Source: an uncultured Clostridia bacterium
GTDB taxonomy: Bacteria; Bacillota; Clostridia; Peptostreptococcales; Anaerovoracaceae
Length of the DNA: 8,760 bases
Direction: 5' to 3'
Assembly (NCBI GenBank): GCA_937915045.1
Contig: CALDNM010000214.1
Span: forward strand, 1 to 8,760
Position numbers and translations under genes: made by a program. This document shows positions 1 to 6,196 of this stretch, piece after piece; the first letter of the stretch is position 1, and the number at the start of each line of letters is the position of its first letter. The notes under the pieces are model-generated. The model was given only the letters and a program-made list of their open reading frames with translations, had not been told where the DNA came from and made no database searches.

Positions 1-580
1 GAAATACAGCGGCTGCCACAAGAAATGTCATAAAATGTCCGATACATATACCGGACACCTGCGCGTCGCCGTCCTTGCTGCTGAATTCATTATTTAGAAT
101 AAATGTGAAGGACATCGATATACCGGATATGAGCGCGATGACGTTTCCTATCATTCCTCTTGTCGAAAGCTGATCCAGGAAAAACAGTACGATGCCGCCC
201 ATTGTGATCGCGACTACTATCATGTCGACTCTGCTGAATTTTTTATGAAAGATCAAAGCTGAAAATATGAGTATCCATATCGGTGATGTGTACTGGATGA
301 CAACAGCATTCGCAGCCGTCGTAAGCTTGTTTGCTACAACAAAAAGTGTCATATCGACAGCTATCGCCGTGCCGATCGCCATCGAATATTTGTTGACCTT
401 TAGCTTCATCCCCTGCTTTTTCATAAACACAAAAACGACTATGGAAGCGAGAAGTCCTCTCCCGCCGGCGATCTCCAGCGGATTCCATGTCATTAGTTTT
501 ATCCATATACCGCCCAGACTCCACAGCACTCCGCAGAGAGCCATGACACCCATAGCGCCTTTTTTACTTATATTATCCAC
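1..580 (-). CDS. EamA/DMT-family membrane transporter, 3' end beyond window
   Basis: Partial gene: 193 residues are visible and the frame is still open at the left edge. The hydrophobic pattern gives about six complete membrane segments plus the start of a seventh, at roughly residues 11-29, 35-53, 68-86, 92-112, 118-135, 144-162 and 176-193 onward. The first repeat ends in QYTSPIWILIFSALIF followed by a GGIVLFF helix, the usual close of the first EamA domain. LWSLGGIWIK near the N-terminus is also typical of drug/metabolite transporters, which normally have ten helices and export or take up small metabolites at the inner membrane; the substrate is unknown. The start is uncertain. GTG at 580 gives a short polar leader (DNISKKG) typical of the family but has no Shine-Dalgarno. 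ATG at 553 has only a weak AAGG four bases upstream. The frame is open upstream only to 607. It follows the phosphatase gene by 59 nt on the same strand. Confidence 0.85.
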   Translation of the reverse strand, partial: MDNISKKGAMGVMALCGVLWSLGGIWIKLMTWNPLEIAGGRGLLASIVVFVFMKKQGMKLKVNKYSMAIGTAIAVDMTLFVVANKLTTAANAVVIQYTSPIWILIFSALIFHKKFSRVDMIVVAITMGGIVLFFLDQLSTRGMIGNVIALISGISMSFTFILNNEFSSKDGDAQVSGICIGHFMTFLVAAAVF

Positions 581-586
581 AAAATA

Positions 587-615
587 ATAATAACGCGGAG
601 CGTTCGATTATTCAA
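587..615 (-). promoter_or_regulatory. Possible promoter for the EamA transporter gene
   Basis: Reading the minus strand, TTGAAT (615-610) lies 17 bp before TATTAT (592-587), which is 4/6 and 5/6 to the sigma-A consensus. Transcription would start close to position 580. It would then either be leaderless at the GTG or leave a roughly 27-nt leader before the ATG at 553. The region is AT-rich, so a chance match is possible and the gene may simply be co-transcribed from upstream. Confidence 0.35.
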
Positions 616-639
616 TGCCGTTTTCAGAAGATTGAAATA

Positions 640-1311
640 TTATTTTATCAGTTCGATTATTTCAGCGGGGTCGTCGATTATCATACGGCTCAGCCCTTCG
701 CCACGCTCATCTGAAGCCGTTATCTCTTCGAGGCGTCTGCGTCCTCTGAACCCCCACGATACGAGTATGAGATCCATGCCAGCGTTGTCCGCGGCTTCAA
801 GGTCCGGCTCTGAGTCACCGACATACACAGCGTCTTCAGGCGCGGCTCCGATGTTTTCCAGCGCTTTCAATATAGTATCCGGAGCAGGTTTCCTCTTCAC
901 GCCCTTTTTCTCTCCCACCGCGCTCTTCACGATCCCATGGAAGTAATGTTCGGCAAGTTCTCGTACGGCAGCGTCATTTTTATTCGATACTATCGCGGTG
1001 CCTATACTCATTTCACTGAGCCTTCGCATCATATCCGCGATGCCGGGATAAAGATCTGTCCTGACCATGCAGTTCTCTGTATAAAACGTCCTGAAGCAAT
1101 TGAGGATCGCGTCATAACATGGATCGTCGAAATGTTTCTCGAGAGATCTCGCGATAAGATTTCCGATGCCATTGCCTATATGCGTCCGCACTTCTTCACG
1201 AGTCTGCGCCGGCCTTCCAAACTCTTCGAGCGCGTGATTCACTCCATCCGTAAGATCATCGAGCGTGTCCAGTAAAGTCCCGTCAAGATCGAATATTACT
1301 GCCTTTTTCAT
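640..1311 (-). CDS. gph: HAD-superfamily phosphatase, phosphoglycolate phosphatase-like
   Basis: A 223-residue cytoplasmic hydrolase of the HAD IA group, the usual length for Gph/PGP proteins. Family knowledge: these remove phosphate from small phospho-metabolites such as 2-phosphoglycolate through an aspartyl-phosphate intermediate with Mg2+. Visible motifs are motif I FDLDGTLLDT at 7-16 (nucleophile Asp8, acid/base Asp10), motif II IVSNK with Ser109, motif III KPAPD with Lys141, and motif IV VGDSEPDLEAA with Asp166 and Asp170. The helical cap (about 17-85) is the C1 type. The gene starts 16 nt after the 5S-like carboxyltransferase stop. Its AGGAAGG ribosome site overlaps that stop codon, which points to coupling in the same operon. 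The physiological substrate cannot be read from sequence; pyrophosphatase (PpaX-like) or another sugar-phosphate specificity is possible. A direct link to decarboxylase metabolism is not evident. Confidence 0.88.
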   Translation of the reverse strand: MKKAVIFDLDGTLLDTLDDLTDGVNHALEEFGRPAQTREEVRTHIGNGIGNLIARSLEKHFDDPCYDAILNCFRTFYTENCMVRTDLYPGIADMMRRLSEMSIGTAIVSNKNDAAVRELAEHYFHGIVKSAVGEKKGVKRKPAPDTILKALENIGAAPEDAVYVGDSEPDLEAADNAGMDLILVSWGFRGRRRLEEITASDERGEGLSRMIIDDPAEIIELIK

Positions 1312-1327
1312 TTAGTTTCTGCCTTCC

Positions 1328-2731
1328 TCACACCGGATACGCGCGGTGTTTCGCGTCATATATCGCCGGATCGATATTGTTCTGCACAGCTTCTCTGTAT
1401 TTGAAGAACTCGCACGCCACATCAGGGAACAGGGCATACGATAATACGTCTTCTTCCTGCTGCTTATAGGCAGACATCTTCTTCTCAAGCTCTTTCAGCT
1501 CAGGCTTGAGCAGATCCGCCGGCCTGCATGTTATTGGCTCGTCGTCTCCTATCGCCTTTTTCTGAAGATCTTTATCGAAATCGAGCACGGTCTTTCCGTA
1601 TTCGCCTCTTAAGATCTTTCTCATCTCTTCAGTCATGATTTTATATCTCTCGCCGGAGAGCACATTGAGCACTGCCTGCGTACCGACTATCTGAGACGAA
1701 GGCGTGACAAGCGGCGGATATCCGATATCTTTTCTTACTCTCGGGACTTCTTCAAGTACTTCAGTGAGTTTGTCTTCTGCCTTCATTTCTTTGAGCTGTG
1801 ATATCATATTTGAGAGCATGCCTCCCGGTACCTGATATATCAGCGCGTTGATATCCGTCCCAAGGACTTTCGGGTCCATCTGCCCGTCAGCTATCGCTTT
1901 AGCTTTGATCGGTTTGAAATAGTCCGCTATCTCCGAAAGGAGACCGATGTCCAGCCCCGGATCGTGATCAGTACCCATAAACGTCTCTTCGATGACTTCT
2001 GTCGCAGGCTGGCTTGTACCGCCCGAGAACGGAGATATCGCTGTGTCCACTATATCACATCCCGCTTCTATCCCTCTCACATAAGTTATCGGGGCGACGC
2101 CGCTGGTGCAGTGACTGTGCAGGTCGATCGGTATATCGACAGCGTTTTTCAGCGCGATCACGAGCTCCGTCGCCTTTTCCGGTACAAGGAGACCGGCCAT
2201 ATCTTTTACACATATCGAGTCAGCGCCCATGTCTTCGATCCTTTTTGCGAGATCGGTCCAGTAATCTATAGTATACGGCTCTCCGAGAGTATACGCCATC
2301 GCGATCTGTGCTTCTCCGCCTTCTTTTTTTGTCGCCCTGACAGCTGTTTCCAGATTCCTTGTATCGTTCAGCGCGTCGAATATCCTTATTATATCGATAC
2401 CGTTCGCGATGGATCTCTGCACGAAGGCTTCCACCACATCATCCGCGTAATGTCTGTATCCGAGGATATTCTGTCCTCTCAGCAGCATCTGCAGTTTCGT
2501 ATTTTTAAAATGCGATCTTAAGACGCGAAGACGCTCCCACGGATCTTCATTCAGGAATCTGAGACATGCGTCGAATGTCGCTCCGCCCCAGCACTCTACC
2601 GAATAGTATCCGACTTGATCCATTTTATCAAGGATAGGCACCATTTCTTCAGTGCGCATCCTCGTCGCCATAAGAGACTGATGCGCGTCTCTCAGTACAG
2701 TCTCTGTTATCTTTATCTTTTTATCTCCCAT
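1328..2731 (-). CDS. oadA: Oxaloacetate decarboxylase alpha / transcarboxylase 5S-type carboxyltransferase
   Basis: 467 residues, oxo-acid-specific biotin-dependent carboxyltransferase. Family role: moves carboxylate between oxaloacetate/pyruvate and biotin, as in OadA, the pyruvate carboxylase B subunit, or the 5S subunit of transcarboxylase. The N-terminal HMGL-like TIM barrel (about 5-275) starts with TETVLRDAHQSL (metal ligand Asp15), then GGATFDACLRFLNEDPWERL (49-68), RGQNILGYRHYADDVV (85-100), CVKDMAGLL with the presumed carboxylated Lys176, and DLHSHCTSG with His205 and His207. The C-terminal PYC/OADA domain (about 280-460) contains YQVPGGMLSN at 299-308. It ends without an EAMKM biotinyl domain. 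Full-length Klebsiella-type OadA has one, so the free biotin carrier at 3882-4274 must serve. RBS AAGGGAG precedes ATG 2731 by 5 nt, 17 nt after the oadB stop. It could act as decarboxylase, transcarboxylase or pyruvate-carboxylating subunit. Confidence 0.93.
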   Translation of the reverse strand: MGDKKIKITETVLRDAHQSLMATRMRTEEMVPILDKMDQVGYYSVECWGGATFDACLRFLNEDPWERLRVLRSHFKNTKLQMLLRGQNILGYRHYADDVVEAFVQRSIANGIDIIRIFDALNDTRNLETAVRATKKEGGEAQIAMAYTLGEPYTIDYWTDLAKRIEDMGADSICVKDMAGLLVPEKATELVIALKNAVDIPIDLHSHCTSGVAPITYVRGIEAGCDIVDTAISPFSGGTSQPATEVIEETFMGTDHDPGLDIGLLSEIADYFKPIKAKAIADGQMDPKVLGTDINALIYQVPGGMLSNMISQLKEMKAEDKLTEVLEEVPRVRKDIGYPPLVTPSSQIVGTQAVLNVLSGERYKIMTEEMRKILRGEYGKTVLDFDKDLQKKAIGDDEPITCRPADLLKPELKELEKKMSAYKQQEEDVLSYALFPDVACEFFKYREAVQNNIDPAIYDAKHRAYPV

Positions 2732-2748
2732 TTTATCTCCCTTCAGAT

Positions 2749-3873
2749 CTATACTCCGAATATCGCCATAAACATACCTGCCGCGACTGCCGTTCCTATG
2801 ACTCCGGCCACATTTGGGCCCATAGCGTGCATCAGCAGGAAGTTGCTTGGATCAGCCTCCGATCCCACTTTCTGCGCCACACGCGCGGCCATCGGCACTG
2901 CCGATACGCCCGCTGATCCTATGAGTGGGTTTATCTTTCCGTGCGACAGTTTGCACATGAGTTTTCCGAACAGCACTCCCGCCATCGTCGCGATCGAGAA
3001 CGCTGCCAGTCCTATGAGGACTATCTTTATAGTCGACCAGTTCAGAAACGCACTCGCGCTCGTAGTAGCTCCTACTGATGTGCCAAGCAGTATTACGACT
3101 ATATACATCATAGCATTAGATGCTGTTTCCTGCAGCTGTCTCACGACACCGCTCTCTCTGAACAGATTGCCGAGCATCAGCATTCCTACGAGAGGAGTAG
3201 TCGACGGAAGAAGTCCGCAGACTATTATCGTCACGACTATCGGGAAAAGGATCCTTTCTTTTTTTGATATCGGTCTCAGCTGCTCCATCTTTATCTGGCG
3301 CTCTTCTTTTGTAGTGAAGAGTTTCATGATAGGCGGCTGTATGATCGGCACGAGCGACATGTATGAGTACGCCGCCACCGCGATCGGTCCAAGCAGCGCG
3401 TCCTGATGCAGTTTCATGCAAAGATATATAGAGGTCGGGCCATCCGCGCCTCCGATGATAGCTATAGCTGCCGATGACATGTCGTTGAATCCCGCGAGCA
3501 TCGCGAGGATGAACGCTCCGTATATACCGAACTGCGCTGCCGCTCCAAGTATGAAACTTTTCGGATTGGCGATCAGCGGTCCGAAATCGGTCAGCGCTCC
3601 TACTCCGAGGAATATCAGAGAAGGAAGTATGGTCCACTGGTCGAGCTTGTAGAAATAATACAGAAGCCCTCCCGGTTCCATTATCGCCGGGTAAATATTG
3701 ACGAGCAGCATCCCGAATGAGATCGGAAGAAGCAGCAGAGGCTCATAGCCTTTGCCTATCGCGAGATACATGAATATACACGCGACAGCTATCATGATCA
3801 GATTCCCGACCGTGAGGCTTCCTATCGCCGACTGGCTCACCATATTCCCGAGTGTATTTGAAATATACTCCAT
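2749..3873 (-). CDS. oadB: Na+-translocating decarboxylase beta subunit
   Basis: 374-residue, highly hydrophobic integral membrane protein of the OadB/MmdB/GcdB family. It decarboxylates carboxybiotin and couples this to Na+ export across the cytoplasmic membrane. Signatures are GVGALTDFGPLIANP (90-104), GGADGPT (141-147), the Tyr-rich AAYSYMSLVPIIQPPIM (167-183) and INPLIGSAGVSAVPMAARVA (314-333). By spacing, Asp144, Tyr171, Asn315, Gly319 and Ser324 correspond to the Klebsiella OadB residues Asp203, Tyr229, Asn373, Gly377 and Ser382 implicated in Na+/H+ movement; all are intact, so the pump is predicted functional. The assignment is from memory of the family, not an alignment. The cytoplasmic loop around 185-207 is charged. 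The gene starts 8 nt after the biotin-carrier stop with a weak AGGCGAG ribosome site overlapping it, suggesting translational coupling. Length is near the family norm. Confidence 0.96.
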   Translation of the reverse strand: MEYISNTLGNMVSQSAIGSLTVGNLIMIAVACIFMYLAIGKGYEPLLLLPISFGMLLVNIYPAIMEPGGLLYYFYKLDQWTILPSLIFLGVGALTDFGPLIANPKSFILGAAAQFGIYGAFILAMLAGFNDMSSAAIAIIGGADGPTSIYLCMKLHQDALLGPIAVAAYSYMSLVPIIQPPIMKLFTTKEERQIKMEQLRPISKKERILFPIVVTIIVCGLLPSTTPLVGMLMLGNLFRESGVVRQLQETASNAMMYIVVILLGTSVGATTSASAFLNWSTIKIVLIGLAAFSIATMAGVLFGKLMCKLSHGKINPLIGSAGVSAVPMAARVAQKVGSEADPSNFLLMHAMGPNVAGVIGTAVAAGMFMAIFGV

Positions 3874-3881
3874 ATTCTCGC

Positions 3882-4274
3882 CTACCCCACTACCGCGACC
3901 TTCTGTCCCGATTCGACAGGGTCGCCCTCATTAACAAGCAATGCTTTGACAGTGCAGTCCGACGGAGCCGCTACAGGGATCTCCATCTTCATGGCTTCGA
4001 GTACCATTATCGAGTCGCCCTTTGAAAGCTTATCTCCCGGTTTCGATGTGATCTTCCATACCTTGCCGGCAACTCCGCACTCAACCTCTGTGCCTTCGAC
4101 GTCGGAAGCTGCTGATGCCGCTGACACGGCCTCCTCATTCACCGCCGGCTTCTCGGCCGCCGCGGTTTCAGCAGGCGCCTTTGTGGCAGGTGCCGCCGCC
4201 GGAGCAGGAGCGCCCTTTTTCTCTATCTCGACTTCGTATTTAACTCCGTTTATTTTCACTATATATGTTTCCAT
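3882..4274 (-). CDS. mmdC: Biotin carboxyl carrier protein (gamma / 1.3S subunit)
   Basis: 130-residue free biotin carrier. The C-terminal biotinyl domain (about 62-130) has VECGVAGKVWKI, the PGD turn, and EAMKME with biotin-accepting Lys96, 34 residues from the end as is usual. An Ala/Pro/Glu-rich linker (about 21-60) gives it reach, and the N-terminal METYIVKINGVKYEVEIE resembles other decarboxylase gamma and transcarboxylase 1.3S subunits. Role: the biotin on Lys96 shuttles carboxylate between the carboxyltransferase subunit(s) and the OadB membrane pump. Both carboxyltransferases in this operon lack their own biotin domain, so this is presumably their shared carrier. Its ATG overlaps the preceding stop as TAATG, with a strong AAGGAGG just upstream inside the previous gene, so high expression is likely. 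The symbol follows the methylmalonyl-CoA decarboxylase convention; gcdC would fit equally. Confidence 0.94.
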   Translation of the reverse strand: METYIVKINGVKYEVEIEKKGAPAPAAAPATKAPAETAAAEKPAVNEEAVSAASAASDVEGTEVECGVAGKVWKITSKPGDKLSKGDSIMVLEAMKMEIPVAAPSDCTVKALLVNEGDPVESGQKVAVVG

Positions 4275-4618
4275 TACTTCCTCCTTATGGACCTTACGAC
4301 GTATACATCGCCCGCGTCACGGCCAGCTGCCGTTTCTTTCTCTTCGATGAACTTGTTTATGACTGCTGTGACAGCAGCGACGGTCTGATCATCGATCACT
4401 TCACCGGGAAGCGCCGCTTCGGCCGCAGGCATAACATGCGCCGGCTGTGCCGGCTTCCTCTTCAGTCCGCTCCTTAACTTCGCCCAGCGCTCATCCAGAG
4501 CCGGTATGAATCTGAAAAGTGAAATGACAAGACTTATGAATATCAGAATGACGAATACGGTGCCCATTCCCAGCAGCGTATCCAGCAGCGCTGTTGAAAC
4601 TATACTTCCAAGACTCAT
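4274..4618 (-). CDS. oadG: Na+-pump decarboxylase small membrane subunit, OadG/MmdD-like
   Basis: 114 residues with one hydrophobic span (about 12-36) near the N-terminus, then a basic/proline linker and a C-terminal region reading DDQTVAAVTAVINKFIEE and ending VYVVRSIRRK. The latter pattern (a short helix followed by V-x-SIRR) is characteristic of the OadG gamma / MmdD delta family. These small subunits anchor the soluble carboxyltransferase and biotin carrier to the OadB pump and promote assembly. The His-rich Zn-binding tail described for Klebsiella OadG is absent, so it is closer to the MmdD type. Its start overlaps the upstream carboxyltransferase stop by four bases (ATGA), and its stop shares one base with the biotin-carrier ATG. 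That order supports tightly coupled synthesis of complex subunits. Sequence divergence in this family makes naming rest partly on context. Confidence 0.88.
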   Translation of the reverse strand: MSLGSIVSTALLDTLLGMGTVFVILIFISLVISLFRFIPALDERWAKLRSGLKRKPAQPAHVMPAAEAALPGEVIDDQTVAAVTAVINKFIEEKETAAGRDAGDVYVVRSIRRK

Positions 4619-5973
4619 TCTCTCACCCCGTATTTCATATCAGCAAAAGTTTCGAACGCTCCGGCCAGATACTTTCTCGTGTCTTCAGCTCTTATGACCT
4701 TGTCGACGTATCCGTGCCGCGCGAGCGCGTGCGCGCTCGAGTGAGTATCTTCGTATTCTTTCGCTATCTTTTCATCGTATTTCCCGAACAGGAAATCCAC
4801 GGCGCTCCTTGGATTGACGATGTTCGCGCGGGCGTCTTCCCACATGAATACATAATCTGCTCCAAGGCCCTTGCTGTTCATCATGCTGTAAACACTTCCG
4901 TAGATCGTTCCTGTCATAAGATTGACCTTCGGCACCGACGCGAATGCCAGCGTCGAGACCATCCTTGCCGCCGCGCGCGGCAGATATTTTTCATCCTCTT
5001 CAGAGGCATTGAATCCTTCTGTGTCGGTCACTGTAAGTATAGGGATATGGAACTTCTCACATATCTCGATCAGTGTCTGCGCTTTTTCACAGCCGTGCGC
5101 TGTGATACGCTTTTCGCCTTTGACAGTATTGTTCGCGACTACCCCTATCGGATAACCGTTTATACGTATGAAGCCAGTGACCATATCGTGTCCCCAGCCT
5201 CTCTTTGTTTCAAAGAAGAAATGATTATCTGAGATCTCACGCACAATCGCGCGTCCGTTCCCGGTCTTCGTATTCATCTCGAGGCACGGCCTGTTGAGAT
5301 CATCCTGAGTATCTATCGGATCCGCGGCAGCTGTCGCGCTCGCCGGTATGACATCGACAAGCATCCTTACTGCCTCCGGAATATCATTGCTCGGCAGAGT
5401 TACGTCCGAATAGTCATTCTTGAACTCATTTATCCCCATAGTATTTTCAACTATGCTCTGCGGATTAACGAAAAGTTTTCCGTTTTCTTTTTCAACGATT
5501 ATGAAGTCAGCCATGCTTGCCGATATAGACATGCCGCCTCCGCACGTCCCGACCACTACCATCACCTGAGGTATCACCGCCGAAGCCTGAGCCTGCACTC
5601 TGTAAAGCTCAGCAAACTTGTTGAGTCCGTCAAGGCCTTCCTCGATCCTGAACCCGTCGCAGTCGACCATGCCTATGATCGGCGCCCTCGCTTTGATAGC
5701 CTGCTCGTAAAGTTTCACGATCTTCTGTCCGTGCATCTCGCCGAACGTACCGCCCATCCTGTCTCTGTCCTGGCTGAAGATATAGACCAAATGCCCGTCG
5801 ATCGTGCCATATCCTGTGACGACTCCGTCTGATTCCTCGACTTCATCCGGCTGATAAAAGCTCGTCAGCCTTGCGCAGACATGTTCGCCCACTTCCATGA
5901 AACTTCCCCGATCCAGCAGTTTGTTTATCCTTCTACGCGCGATGGTATCCTTTTCACCTTGTTCTACACGCAT
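4615..5973 (-). CDS. Acyl-CoA carboxyltransferase, divergent MmdA/12S-like alpha subunit
   Basis: 452 residues with the two-crotonase-fold layout of biotin-dependent CoA carboxyltransferases. The N-half (about 10-230) has GVVTGYGTIDGHLVYIFSQD (50-69) and GGTFGEMHGQKI (74-85). The C-half (about 237-450) has NGYPIGVVANN (272-282), FHIPILTVTDTEGF (308-321) and GLGADYVFMW (369-378). Family role: transfers carboxylate from malonyl-, methylmalonyl- or glutaconyl-CoA to biotin or back. It is shorter than typical MmdA (about 510 residues). Several hallmark loops differ: the usual GGARIQEG is CDGFRIEEG (105-113), GPCAGGA is GTCGGGM (142-148), and PGFLPG is EGFNAS (319-324). It is therefore a diverged branch and its CoA ester is uncertain. 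It is first in the operon; AAGGAGGG lies 6 nt before ATG 5973. Catalytic inactivity is possible, but the fold motifs are otherwise well kept. Confidence 0.88.
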   Translation of the reverse strand: MRVEQGEKDTIARRRINKLLDRGSFMEVGEHVCARLTSFYQPDEVEESDGVVTGYGTIDGHLVYIFSQDRDRMGGTFGEMHGQKIVKLYEQAIKARAPIIGMVDCDGFRIEEGLDGLNKFAELYRVQAQASAVIPQVMVVVGTCGGGMSISASMADFIIVEKENGKLFVNPQSIVENTMGINEFKNDYSDVTLPSNDIPEAVRMLVDVIPASATAAADPIDTQDDLNRPCLEMNTKTGNGRAIVREISDNHFFFETKRGWGHDMVTGFIRINGYPIGVVANNTVKGEKRITAHGCEKAQTLIEICEKFHIPILTVTDTEGFNASEEDEKYLPRAAARMVSTLAFASVPKVNLMTGTIYGSVYSMMNSKGLGADYVFMWEDARANIVNPRSAVDFLFGKYDEKIAKEYEDTHSSAHALARHGYVDKVIRAEDTRKYLAGAFETFADMKYGVRE

Positions 5974-5979
5974 TTCCTG

Positions 5980-5987
5980 CCCTCCTT
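5980..5987 (-). promoter_or_regulatory. Strong ribosome binding site of the carboxyltransferase gene
   Basis: AAGGAGGG on the minus strand, 6 nt before ATG 5973. The near-perfect anti-16S match fixes the start of the first operon gene and suggests high expression. Confidence 0.85.
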
Positions 5988-5996
5988 TTGATATAT

Positions 5997-6011
5997 ATAA
6001 GTTTTACTTAT
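5997..6011 (-). promoter_or_regulatory. Palindrome in the decarboxylase operon leader, possible operator
   Basis: ATAAGTAAAACTTAT is a perfect 6+6 inverted repeat around AAA. It sits between the predicted transcription start (about 6031) and the ribosome site, around +20 to +34. The position suits a repressor site. As RNA it would form only a weak six-pair hairpin with a three-base loop. The AT-rich setting makes a chance palindrome possible. Confidence 0.35.
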
Positions 6012-6037
6012 TACTATTGCATTATTTGTTTGTATTG

Positions 6038-6066
6038 ATTATATAATGAATTAGACGCGTAGTCCA
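6038..6066 (-). promoter_or_regulatory. Promoter of the decarboxylase operon
   Basis: On the minus strand TGGACT (6066-6061; 4/6 to TTGACA) lies 17 bp before TATAAT (6043-6038; 6/6). Initiation near 6031 gives a leader of about 57 nt to ATG 5973. The upstream gene is closed by a terminator at 6139-6176, so this is the natural start point for the run of genes from 5973 leftward. An 8-bp direct repeat AATTAGAC (plus-strand reading) occurs at 6049-6056, inside the spacer, and at 6087-6094 upstream. Confidence 0.65.
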
Positions 6067-6138
6067 TTACAAATCCGAACCGTTCCAATTAGACTTTTCG
6101 ATAATAAATATAAGCTATGCTTCATTATGATAAAGCAA

Positions 6139-6176
6139 TAAGACCCGAGAAGGTTTTCACACCCTCCCGGATCTTA
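6139..6176 (-). terminator. Hairpin terminator after the GDPD gene
   Basis: Twenty nt past the GDPD stop, a 15-pair stem (arms 6176-6162 and 6153-6139, with a few G-U pairs in RNA) closes on an 8-nt loop. On the minus strand it is followed by TTGCTTTATC. The U-run is interrupted, so termination may be incomplete, but the long GC-rich stem and its position make a terminator the simplest reading. It separates the GDPD transcript from the decarboxylase operon. Confidence 0.7.
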
Positions 6177-6196
6177 AATAACATATCTGTTTTTCT

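Noticed and set aside
243..524. Minus-strand open frame of 93 codons inside the EamA gene
   Set aside because: It is an out-of-frame shadow. Its product is polar with Cys/Asp/Arg runs and no family pattern, whereas the overlapping frame gives a clean multi-helix transporter.
267..587. Plus-strand open frame of 106 codons antisense to the EamA gene
   Set aside because: Antisense of a hydrophobic gene yields a hydrophobic-looking product. There is no ribosome site and the minus-strand EamA reading is far better supported.
600..640. TTCAAT...ATTGAA hairpin between the phosphatase and transporter genes as a terminator
   Set aside because: Only six AT-rich pairs around a 14-nt loop with no U-run, so too weak to call.
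1964..2521. Plus-strand 185-codon frame antisense to the 5S-like gene
   Set aside because: No ribosome site or recognisable motif; it lies wholly inside a well-identified coding region on the other strand.
2615..3406. Plus-strand 263-codon frame spanning the oadA/oadB junction
   Set aside because: It is antisense to two conserved genes, and its hydrophobic stretches mirror OadB helices. No start signal.
3116..3637. Minus-strand 173-codon frame within oadB
   Set aside because: Frame-shifted shadow rich in Arg/Ser/His; the OadB frame carries all the conserved motifs.
5974..6060. Riboswitch or attenuator in the decarboxylase operon leader
   Set aside because: The leader is only about 57 nt and AT-rich, with one six-pair hairpin. 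No conserved aptamer-like core or terminator could be recognised.
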